Positions 36,966 through 44,307 of a stretch of DNA of 64,000 nucleotides are shown here, piece after piece; the first letter of the stretch is position 1; every line of letters starts with the position of its first letter. The notes below the pieces were generated by a model that saw only the letters and a program-made list of their open reading frames with translations, was not told the DNA's origin and did no database searches. This stretch comes from Ancylobacter aquaticus (lineage in GTDB: Bacteria > Pseudomonadota > Alphaproteobacteria > Rhizobiales > Xanthobacteraceae): positions 868,001-932,000 of the forward strand of contig NZ_SMFY01000001.1 of assembly GCF_004339465.1 (NCBI RefSeq), in the 5' to 3' direction. A program made the position numbers and the translations under genes.

Positions 36966-37466
36966 TTAAAGGCTGTGGTGAAGTCTGTGGTAGTTTCTCT
37001 TGCAGTAAAGGAGTGGCTCGCCATCGCTGGATGCTTGCGCGTGCGTGACGTCGCACAGCACGATGGAGTGGTCGCCGGAGGGAATGATCTCGACCACGGT
37101 CGCCGCAATCTGTCCGATGGCGCCATCGAGAACCGGAGCGTGGCGGATAAGCTGGGAAAGACGCACGTCCGCGTAGCCAGTGCCCTCGCCCACGCGCCGG
37201 GCGAAGCGCTCGGACAGCACCTGCTGCTCGGCGTGGAGCACCGAGATGCCGACTGGCAGCCCCGGCCGCAGACTGGAATGGCTCTCGCTGGCGCGCGACA
37301 GGCAGAACAGCACCCGCAGCGGCGCGAGCGACACCGAGGTCACGGATGTCGCGGTGAACCCGTGAACGCTCTCGCCGCGCCAGAACGAGACGACGCACAC
37401 GCCGGAGGCGAGCCGGCTGAAGACATCCTTGAAGCCGCGTGTGATGTCGTGGGGATGTTCGGTCAT
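36966..37466 (-). CDS. Flavin reductase family protein
   Basis: A 166-residue NAD(P)H:flavin oxidoreductase that would supply FMNH2 to the two LLM monooxygenases. The flavin-reductase-like split barrel is seen in FSRLASGVCVVSF, GFTATSVTSVSLAPLRVLF, SVLHAEQQVLSERFA, and SGDHSIVLCDVTHAQ near the end, then LLYCKRNYHRL. ATG 37466 begins the conserved region; the frame runs upstream into AT-rich, non-family sequence. Confidence 0.9.
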   Translation of the reverse strand: MTEHPHDITRGFKDVFSRLASGVCVVSFWRGESVHGFTATSVTSVSLAPLRVLFCLSRASESHSSLRPGLPVGISVLHAEQQVLSERFARRVGEGTGYADVRLSQLIRHAPVLDGAIGQIAATVVEIIPSGDHSIVLCDVTHAQASSDGEPLLYCKRNYHRLHHSL

Positions 37467-37580
37467 CGTGCAGTCGCCTCGACACGGAGCGGCACCGTCG
37501 CACTGCAAAGGCAGGAAAGGGCTCGTCCGGGAGGCAGGCTGGGGCGGGTAAAGGTGAGGAGCATGGGGGGTACTCAGGTG

Positions 37581-37614
37581 ATTGTATATATTGTTTATAG
37601 AAAATATTGAAAAC
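37581..37614 (-). promoter_or_regulatory. AT-rich promoter candidate ahead of the flavin reductase gene
   Basis: A block almost free of G and C lies about 115 bp upstream of the flavin reductase start, at the 3' end of the second LLM gene. On the minus strand it reads as TTTTCA, 17 bases, then TATATA. It may start an internal transcript for reductase, symporter, small membrane protein and monooxygenase. The match is by eye only. Confidence 0.4.
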
Positions 37615-37615
37615 T

Positions 37616-38674
37616 TCAACTCTCGGCAACTTCGAGCGTCCGTGCCGCGCGCAGCGGGCGGATGACGTGCTTCATGAAGGGGCCGGCATCCCGCATCGGG
37701 TCGTCGAACTGGCAGACGATGCGGTTGACGCCGAGTGCTTCAAGCCTTGGAATGCGTTGGCGGATGTCCTCGAACGAGCCAATCAACCCGAGTTCAAAGC
37801 CGGCATTGGAATCGACCATCTGGTCTTCGCTGAGCGAGGCCCACGCGGCCGCGCCCGAGGCGCCGATCACCTCGCGGAAAAAGGCAATGGTGTCCGGGTT
37901 GCGGCGCGCGACCACCGATTTCCACCGCTGCCGCGCCTGTTCCGTCGTGTCGGTGGCGATGACATAGGCATTGGCCGCGATCCGCAGTTCCCGGCCCCAG
38001 CGGTTGGCCTCCTGGCGGGCATTGTCGATGTGCCGCTTGAGGTCGTCGTCGCCCATGCCGTTGAGAAACAGGCAGTGTCCCCACTCCGCCGCCATGCGGA
38101 TGGCGCGATCCGAATGGCCGGCGATCCACACTTCCGGCAGGGCCGCGGGGTCGAGGCCGTAGTTCGGCGGCTCGCCAATGTCAGTTTCACCCACGCCGGT
38201 GGCCGCGCTTGCCTCGGCGGGCGGGTTGAACAGCCCGTGCAGCGAGCGCAGGAACTCGGCCGCCCGGTCATAGCGGCCGTCATGGTCGAGCCAGTCGACG
38301 CCGGAGAGATCGAACTCCTCCCGCCACCAGCCACAGACGATGTTCATGCCGAGCCGCCGCTCGGAGATGCGGGTCAGGGTGTCGAGCATGCGGGCGACCA
38401 GGAAGGGCGAGCGGAAGCCCGGCTTTACCGCGCCGCATAGCCCGACCTTGTGGGTCACGGCGGCGATGGCGGCAAGGATGGTCCAGGCGTCGGCGACGCT
38501 TTCGCGGGGGCCGTGGATGCAGTTGAGCAAATTCTCGGAGGCGTAGAGAAAGTCGAAGCCCAGCGCCTCGGCCTGCTGCGCGATGGCGAGGCAGGCGGCC
38601 ACGTCCGGCCCGGTGGGTGCGTCCTGCGAGCGCAGCCATCCGCCATAGACCGGAAGCCAGATGCCGATTTCCAT
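37616..38674 (-). CDS. SsuD-like LLM flavin-dependent monooxygenase
   Basis: A 352-residue luciferase-like monooxygenase close in pattern to alkanesulfonate (SsuD) and dimethyl sulfone (SfnG) monooxygenases. IGIWLPVYGGWL starts the barrel, then AQQAEALGFDFLYAS, VTHKVGLCGAVKPGFRSP, ISERRLGMNIVCGWWREEF and GHSDRAIRMAAEWGHCLF. ATG 38674 follows AGGTGA at about eight bases; GTG 38686 would add four residues. It is first in the leftward cluster and divergent from a LysR gene. Confidence 0.88.
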   Translation of the reverse strand: MEIGIWLPVYGGWLRSQDAPTGPDVAACLAIAQQAEALGFDFLYASENLLNCIHGPRESVADAWTILAAIAAVTHKVGLCGAVKPGFRSPFLVARMLDTLTRISERRLGMNIVCGWWREEFDLSGVDWLDHDGRYDRAAEFLRSLHGLFNPPAEASAATGVGETDIGEPPNYGLDPAALPEVWIAGHSDRAIRMAAEWGHCLFLNGMGDDDLKRHIDNARQEANRWGRELRIAANAYVIATDTTEQARQRWKSVVARRNPDTIAFFREVIGASGAAAWASLSEDQMVDSNAGFELGLIGSFEDIRQRIPRLEALGVNRIVCQFDDPMRDAGPFMKHVIRPLRAARTLEVAES

Positions 38675-39110
38675 GTGTCCACTCACCTGTTCACCCTGCG
38701 ACGCGAGCGCCCGGCGCGGTGGAAGCGACGAACCCGGTCTGTCCGCTTCCCTCGCGTTGCTACGCTCGGCCTTTCAATGGCAAGCGGTGCGCCAAGAAAT
38801 CGAGACCGGCGCAGAAATAATGAAATGCTTCAAATTTAGGCGATAATGCGCGAAAATAGTCAGTAATATGATCAACTTGAGTGCAGAATGGGCGATGTCA
38901 TATATTCAGTTCATGAGGCCGGAATAGTATTAATGGAAAGGCGTCGACATCATCGTTCCGGCTGGGGAAGATGAGCCGGGTTCATCATGCGGCGGGGGGC
39001 TGATCGATTTGGCAGCACCGGCGTTTGCGGTGTGGCCCGAATTTGAACGCGGCCGCCGCGCCCCGGGGGCGGGGCTCCGGTGGATGGACGGCCGGCGAGG
39101 GAGACCTAGC
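38675..39110 (+). promoter_or_regulatory. Divergent LLM/LysR intergenic region
   Basis: A 436-bp gap between the divergent LLM gene cluster and the LysR gene. The block 38815-38960 is strongly AT-rich and holds several T-N11-A arrangements, as expected for LysR binding, for example around ATGATCAACTTGAG (38871-38884) and ATGTCATATATTCAG (38894-38908). No gene is convincing here. GAGGGAG at about 39098-39104 is the LysR ribosome binding site. Confidence 0.5.
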
Positions 39111-39977
39111 GTGACCTTCGAGCAAATGAAGATCTTCCTGGAGGCGGCGCACTACGGCAGCTTCACCCATGCCGCCGAGCAGCTTGGCATCACCCAGTCG
39201 GCAGTCAGTGTCTGCATCAAGAAGCTGGAGGAAAAGCACGACGTCGCTCTGTTCGATCGCACGGGGCGGCGGCTGGTGCTCACCGAGGCGGGACAGGTGC
39301 TGCTGAGCGAGGCGGAACGCATCCTGCGCGACGTCGAACTGACCATCCTGCGCATCGAGAGCCGGCGCCCGTTGGAGGCCTTCGCCATCGCGGCCTGTAC
39401 CGGCCATGCCTATGATCACTGGATGCCGGAGATGGCGGTGGCGGGCCGCGAGGGCTTACCCGGCCTGCGGCTGGTGCGCGCCGAGGTTGACGATGTCACC
39501 GCCCTGGTGATGCGGGGAAGCGCAGATGCCGGCATCACCAATGTGATGCCGAGCCACCCGCAGTTCCGCCTCACCCGCGTGTTTACCGACACGCTGATCG
39601 TCTGCGCCCACCCGGCCCTTGCCCGGCGCCTGCCGGCGGATATCGGCTGGCGCGAGCTTGCCGATCACGCGCCGCTGGTCTGGGAGCAGAGCGACCTGAC
39701 GCCCACCATCACGGCCGGCCTGATGGCGCAGCGGCTGGACCCGGGGCGGCTTCTCGACCCGAAGCTGCGGCTCGCCTCCAGTATGGCGGTGCTGTCTCTG
39801 CTCAGGGCGGGACGCCACCTTGCCCTGCTGCCCGAGCGGGCGGTGAGCGCCCATCTGGAGGCGGGACGGGTGGAGCGCATCGGCACCCTGGCCATTGCGC
39901 TGCCCTACTGGCTGTTTGCCCTGCGCGAGCGCGACATGGACACGCTGGCCACCGAGATCGCCCGCTTTGCCGGCTGA
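39111..39977 (+). CDS. LysR family transcriptional regulator
   Basis: A 288-residue LysR regulator: winged HTH at residues 1-60 (FLEAAHYGSFTHAAEQLGIT, AVSVCIKKLEEKHDVALFDR), then the effector-binding domain (LRLVRAEVDDVTALVMRGSA, ALLPERAVSAHL). The start is GTG 39111, immediately before the conserved TFEQMKIFLEAA. The pairing with the divergent LLM-symporter cluster makes it the likely regulator of that cluster. It is convergent with the AraC gene, 3 bp apart. Confidence 0.92.
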   Translation: MTFEQMKIFLEAAHYGSFTHAAEQLGITQSAVSVCIKKLEEKHDVALFDRTGRRLVLTEAGQVLLSEAERILRDVELTILRIESRRPLEAFAIAACTGHAYDHWMPEMAVAGREGLPGLRLVRAEVDDVTALVMRGSADAGITNVMPSHPQFRLTRVFTDTLIVCAHPALARRLPADIGWRELADHAPLVWEQSDLTPTITAGLMAQRLDPGRLLDPKLRLASSMAVLSLLRAGRHLALLPERAVSAHLEAGRVERIGTLAIALPYWLFALRERDMDTLATEIARFAG

Positions 39978-39980
39978 CGC

Positions 39981-40901
39981 TCACGCCGGGGCGGCACTCT
40001 GCCGGACGGGTCCGAACTCGCGCTTGAGCGTGGCGCGCAGAGTTGCCGCATCGTTGCTGGGCGTCAGGTTGAACAGGCGCCGGTAGTCCCGGTTGAACTG
40101 CGAGATGCTCTCATAGCCGACCTCATAGGCCACGGCCGATATGGTGGAGGCCCCAGACAGCGTTCGGCGCGCCTCCTGCAGCCGCACCCGTTTCTGGAAC
40201 TGGACCGGGGTCATCGAGGTCACGGCCTTGAAATGCCGGTGGAAGCTCGGCACGCTCATATTCGCCTGCGCCGCGAGATCGGGAATGGACAGCGGCGCGG
40301 CGAAATTCTCCCGCAGCCAGGCCGTCGTCCGCCCGATGCGGGCGGCATGGCCATTGGCGAAAGCGAGCTGGCTCAGCATCGGACCGTGCGCGCCATGCAG
40401 CAGCTTCCACACGATTTCCCGCCGGACCAGCGGCGCCAGAACCGGAATGTCCTGTGGCCGCTCCAGCAGGGAGATCAGGCGGATGAGGGGGTCGAACAGG
40501 TCCGGGTCCAACGGGTGTTTGGCGGCGACCAGCGTGTCCGGTGCCTTGGGCGTATCGCCCGCCGCCTCGAGCAGGAGGTCGGCGACGATGGCGGGGTCCA
40601 GCTCCAGATGCACCGCGAGATAAGGCTCCGACGGGCTTGCCACTGTCACCTGCGAGGTGACGGGCACGTCGGCGGCGCACAGAAGGGATTCCCCGGCCGC
40701 ATAGTGAAAAGGGATTTCGCCGACCATCAGTTCCTTAACGCCGCGCCCGACAAAGCCGAAGGATGGCTGGTAGATGGAGTGCCCCACCTCCGAGGGAACA
40801 TCGGTACGGCCGACCTTCAGCCCCTCGATCGGGGTCACGTAATCGTAGCGGGCATGGCGCTCGATGACACTCAGCAGGTCGGAAAACTGTGGTTTCATCA
40901 T
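39981..40901 (-). CDS. AraC family transcriptional regulator
   Basis: A 306-residue regulator with an AraC-type N-terminal sensor domain (GHSIYQPSFGFVGRGVKELM, LELDPAIVADLLLEA) and a C-terminal pair of HTHs (PDLAAQANMSVPSFHRHFKA, TPVQFQKRVRLQEARRTL, AYEVGYESISQFNRDYRRLF). It is divergent from the Gfo/Idh/MocA and aldo/keto reductase pair, which it probably activates. Such regulators beside small oxidoreductase genes are common. Confidence 0.92.
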   Translation of the reverse strand: MMKPQFSDLLSVIERHARYDYVTPIEGLKVGRTDVPSEVGHSIYQPSFGFVGRGVKELMVGEIPFHYAAGESLLCAADVPVTSQVTVASPSEPYLAVHLELDPAIVADLLLEAAGDTPKAPDTLVAAKHPLDPDLFDPLIRLISLLERPQDIPVLAPLVRREIVWKLLHGAHGPMLSQLAFANGHAARIGRTTAWLRENFAAPLSIPDLAAQANMSVPSFHRHFKAVTSMTPVQFQKRVRLQEARRTLSGASTISAVAYEVGYESISQFNRDYRRLFNLTPSNDAATLRATLKREFGPVRQSAAPA

Positions 40902-41239
40902 GTGGGAGCGTTCCCTTGCAGGCGGTTGATCTGCCCGCCGATTGGTTCGACACCGCCTCGGCCGGCAGCGTGAAGCCTTCTCGATTGGCTCGGCATCCGC
41001 GCGAGGGGCCTTCGCCCTTACTTCACCTGCGCAGGTGGTCAGGCACTATGCATATTCTATCAAGAGCGCGCCCGATCCTCTCAAACGGTGCGGCCAGGCG
41101 ATCACATTTTGCGGCGCGCGCGGGCACTGAGAGGAACGGGCCGGACTGTGATCGCCAATGCGTAGAGGCGCGCGCGCTCGCCATGCTCTCTGCACCCCCG
41201 TCCATCGACGGCGCGGTGCAGGCCAAAGGAGCAGCAGAC
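40902..41239 (+). promoter_or_regulatory. AraC/oxidoreductase divergent intergenic region
   Basis: A 338-bp gap with no convincing gene. The segment 41040-41070 is locally AT-rich (around TATGCATATTCTATC) and is the best promoter candidate for the rightward genes. AAGGAG at 41226-41231 is the ribosome binding site for ATG 41240. Confidence 0.45.
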
Positions 41240-42343
41240 ATGACGGCGGAGAAATTTCGTGTGGGGATCATCGGGGCGGATACGAGCGCGAGCTGGGCCG
41301 GGGCCTCGCATATCCCGGCGCTGCACGCGCAACCCGGCCTTATGCTCGCGGCGGTGGCCACCCGTCGCGAGGAAACCGCGAAGGCGGCGGCCGCGGCGTT
41401 CGGCGCCGAGCGCTGGTTCGCCGATCCCTACGCGCTGATCCACGACGCGAGCATCGATCTCGTCACGGTCGCCGTGAAGGTGCCGGCACATCGGCCGCTG
41501 GTGCTGGCGGCGCTGGCGGCTGGCAAGGCGGTCTATTGCGAATCCCCGCTCGGGGCGAGTCTGGCCGAGACCGAGGAGATGGCCGCCGCAGCAGGCTCCC
41601 TCCACACGGCGATCGGCCTGCAGGGGCGGCATAATCCCGCCGTGCGCCGGGCGGCCGAGCTCGTGGCGTCCGGAAGGCTTGGCCGGATTCTGTCGGCACG
41701 GGTCGGCGCGACGACCTTCGGCTTCGGCCCGCAATCGCCGAGCGCCTATGACTATTTCAACAAGGCGGCCTCCGGCGCGAGCTTCCTCACCATCACGACC
41801 GCCCATGTGCTCGACATTGTCGAGGCGGTGCTTGGAAATATCGGGGAAGTCGATGCGCGTACCGAGCTTCTGTGGCCGGAGATCGAGATTGTCGATACGG
41901 GGGAGACCTCACGTCGGGAGATTGCCGACCATGTCGACGTGATCGCCCGCACCGCCAGCGGCGCGCCGGTATCTGTTCAGGTACTCGCCGGTGTGCCGGC
42001 GGAAGAGGCGCATTTTAGCTTCGAGATTCGGGGCTTGGCCGGCTGGCTGAAGCTTTCCGGCAACCATCTCGCCGGCGTGCAGGTGGGCGATCTCACCTTG
42101 TCGGCCAGCATTGATTTTATCGCGCCGGACGCACCGATCGCCACCGGTGTCGGTCCGACCGCCGCCGGATTCTGGGCGGGCGCCTCGATCAATGTGGGCG
42201 AGGTCTATGGCTCCCTCGGTCGCGATCTGGCGAAGGGAAGCCATGCAACGCCCGGCTTCGCCCATGCGCTGCACAATAGTCGCCTCATTGCTGCGGTCGA
42301 GCGCGCGGCGCGCACTGGCGCGCGGCAGCGGCTCGTTGCCTGA
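41240..42343 (+). CDS. Gfo/Idh/MocA family oxidoreductase
   Basis: A 367-residue NAD(P)-dependent oxidoreductase-like protein. The Rossmann start is RVGIIGADTSASWAGASHIP, and the C-terminal domain includes GASFLTITTAHVLDIVEAVLG. The usual catalytic EKP motif is replaced: the position reads YCESPLG, with Ser102 where Lys is expected, as in Gal80-like proteins where the motif is also changed. It may therefore be a non-canonical or regulatory member. ATG 41240 follows AGGAG. Next gene, an aldo/keto reductase, starts 53 bp on. Confidence 0.88.
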   Translation: MTAEKFRVGIIGADTSASWAGASHIPALHAQPGLMLAAVATRREETAKAAAAAFGAERWFADPYALIHDASIDLVTVAVKVPAHRPLVLAALAAGKAVYCESPLGASLAETEEMAAAAGSLHTAIGLQGRHNPAVRRAAELVASGRLGRILSARVGATTFGFGPQSPSAYDYFNKAASGASFLTITTAHVLDIVEAVLGNIGEVDARTELLWPEIEIVDTGETSRREIADHVDVIARTASGAPVSVQVLAGVPAEEAHFSFEIRGLAGWLKLSGNHLAGVQVGDLTLSASIDFIAPDAPIATGVGPTAAGFWAGASINVGEVYGSLGRDLAKGSHATPGFAHALHNSRLIAAVERAARTGARQRLVA

Positions 42344-42396
42344 CGACGAAGCCCGGCGCGGTCGCTGGTGTTGAGAGCAGTCTGAGGAGAAGCGCG

Positions 42397-43395
42397 ATGC
42401 GGATGCGAAGGCTTGGCGGCAGTGGCCTGTTCGTCTCGGAATTGGCCTTCGGGGCCATGACCTTTGGCGGCACGGACGGCCTGTGGGGGCAGGTCGGCCA
42501 GCTGGGACAGGAGGAGGCTGACGCCGTGGTCGGCGCCGCGCTCGATGCGGGGATCAACCTCTTCGACACCGCGAATGTCTACGCCCATGGACGTAGCGAG
42601 GAAATCCTCGGGCAATCCTTGCGCAACCTCGGTGTCCCACGCGACCAGGTGGTGATCGCCACCAAGGTCGGCTCGGCCATGGGGGCGGGTCCGAACGACC
42701 GGGGCGCCTCGCGTCGGCACATCCTCGCCCAGTGCCGCGCCAGCCTCGCCCGCCTGAGGCTGGGCCATGTCGACCTCTACCAGATCCACGCCTTCGACCC
42801 CGCGACCCCGATGGAGGAAACGCTGGAGGCGCTCGACACGCTCGTGCGCGCCGGTGATGTCCGCTATGTCGGGCTGTCGAACTGGGCGGCGTGGCAGGTC
42901 ATGAAGGCCATCGGCCTCACGGAGGCCCGGCGCCTCGCGCCGATCACTTCGCTTCAAGCCTATTATTCGCTGGTGGGGCGCGACGTGGAGCGCGAGATCG
43001 TACCGCTGCTCGCCTCGGAGCGCGTGGGGCTGATGGTCTGGAGCCCGCTCGCCGGAGGCTATCTCACCGGCAAATATTCCGGCGCCGACGAGGGTGATGG
43101 CGGCCGGCAGACGACGCTGGACTTCCCGCCCATCGACCGCGTGCGCGGCGAGCCGCTGATCGAGGTACTGCGGGCGGTGGCACGCAAGCATGGCTGCCTT
43201 CCGGCGCAGATCGCCATCGCCTGGCTGCTGCGCCAGCCGGCCGTCTCCACGGTCCTCATCGGCGCGAAGCGGGTTGAACAGCTGCACGCGAATGTGCGGG
43301 CGGCGGCCATCGTGCTGGAGGAGGAGGATCTGGCCGAGCTCGACACCGCCAGCCACCTGCCGAGCGAATATCCGGGGTGGCTGCTTCGGGCTTGA
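42397..43395 (+). CDS. Aldo/keto reductase
   Basis: A 332-residue NADPH-dependent (beta/alpha)8 reductase. The catalytic tetrad is visible: Asp and Tyr in FDTANVYAHG, Lys in VVIATKVGSAMG, His in YQIHAFDP. The cofactor region near the C-terminus reads TVLIGAKRVEQLHANV. Substrate unknown. Coexpressed with the Gfo/Idh/MocA gene, and resembles the second aldo/keto reductase at 49.4 kb in the segments YYSLVGR and VWSPL. Confidence 0.92.
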   Translation: MRMRRLGGSGLFVSELAFGAMTFGGTDGLWGQVGQLGQEEADAVVGAALDAGINLFDTANVYAHGRSEEILGQSLRNLGVPRDQVVIATKVGSAMGAGPNDRGASRRHILAQCRASLARLRLGHVDLYQIHAFDPATPMEETLEALDTLVRAGDVRYVGLSNWAAWQVMKAIGLTEARRLAPITSLQAYYSLVGRDVEREIVPLLASERVGLMVWSPLAGGYLTGKYSGADEGDGGRQTTLDFPPIDRVRGEPLIEVLRAVARKHGCLPAQIAIAWLLRQPAVSTVLIGAKRVEQLHANVRAAAIVLEEEDLAELDTASHLPSEYPGWLLRA

Positions 43396-43469
43396 AGGCT
43401 TTGGCTCCCCCCTTGGGACCGTCATCCCGACGGCTGCCGAGGCGGCGACCCGAGCGCCCGCCGCCCGTC

Positions 43470-44252
43470 TTATCTGTGCCAGTCCCGCACCACGACGCGG
43501 GTACGGCTCCCCGCCGACTCTACGCCTCTGGCGAACGCATCCCGCTCGCTGACGCGTTCATAGTGGAAGGGGTAGGCGAAATCGGGTGTGAAGGACTGGA
43601 CGGCGGAGACGCCGCGTTCCGGCGTCAGTGTCCAGCGCGAAATCGCCAGGAAGGCGATGTGAATATCCTTCAGCGCCCGCAGTTCGGGCGTAGCGTCGGT
43701 GTCGCCCGAGATATAGATGCGGCGGCCGTCGACGGTGAGCACATAGCCATTGTCGCGGCCGCGCGGGTGATAGGAGGTGAAGGCGGGCACGGTATGGTAG
43801 GCGGGAATCGCCTCGATCCGCACCGCGCCGACCGTCACCGTCTCGCCATTGGCCAACGCCGTCGCCCTTGCCTGGAATTCGGGCGGCAACAGCGGCATCG
43901 TGGCGGGATTGACCACGAGCCTCGTCGCCGGGCCGACGACCTCCCGCAGCGTCGCCAGGTCGAAATGATCGACATGCTCGTGGCAGATCAGCACTAGGTC
44001 GGGCACGGGCTGCCCCTCGAAGAGGGCGGCACCGCCGGCTGGATCGTTGTAGATCACCATGCCAGACATTTTCAGGACGAAGCTCGCCTCCCGGATCGGC
44101 ACCACGGTGATCGCGCCGCTGTCGGTGGGGTAGCGGTCGCCCTGCTCCTCGGCCTGCCCCGCGAAAGGGGTGAGGCCGACAAGCGGGGGCCCCGCAAGGC
44201 TGGCGAGCGCGAACCGCAGCGCATGGCGCCGCGTCAGGTGTAGTCCCGTCAT
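43470..44252 (-). CDS. Tat-exported MBL-fold metallo-hydrolase (UlaG-like)
   Basis: A 260-residue metallo-beta-lactamase-fold protein. The N-terminus carries a twin-arginine signal (LTRRHALRFALASL) followed by a hydrophobic stretch, so it is probably folded and cofactored before export to the periplasm. The metal motif is ICHEHVDHFD, with later ligands in PAYHTVP and SGDTDATPEL; this resembles the UlaG/L-ascorbate-lactonase-like branch. ATG 44252 has GAAGGAA upstream. It lies 55 bp downstream of the molybdo-oxidoreductase large subunit and may be cotranscribed. Confidence 0.85.
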   Translation of the reverse strand: MTGLHLTRRHALRFALASLAGPPLVGLTPFAGQAEEQGDRYPTDSGAITVVPIREASFVLKMSGMVIYNDPAGGAALFEGQPVPDLVLICHEHVDHFDLATLREVVGPATRLVVNPATMPLLPPEFQARATALANGETVTVGAVRIEAIPAYHTVPAFTSYHPRGRDNGYVLTVDGRRIYISGDTDATPELRALKDIHIAFLAISRWTLTPERGVSAVQSFTPDFAYPFHYERVSERDAFARGVESAGSRTRVVVRDWHR

Positions 44253-44307
44253 CTGCGTTCCTTCACAGGGTTGCCGGGGCCCTGCGTCCCACGGCGAAAG
44301 CGCGGGC

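Noticed and set aside
38675-39110. N-terminal extension of the LysR gene from an earlier start at 39009
   Set aside because: The added residues are not LysR-like, and GTG 39111 with GAGGGAG upstream sits exactly before the conserved HTH.
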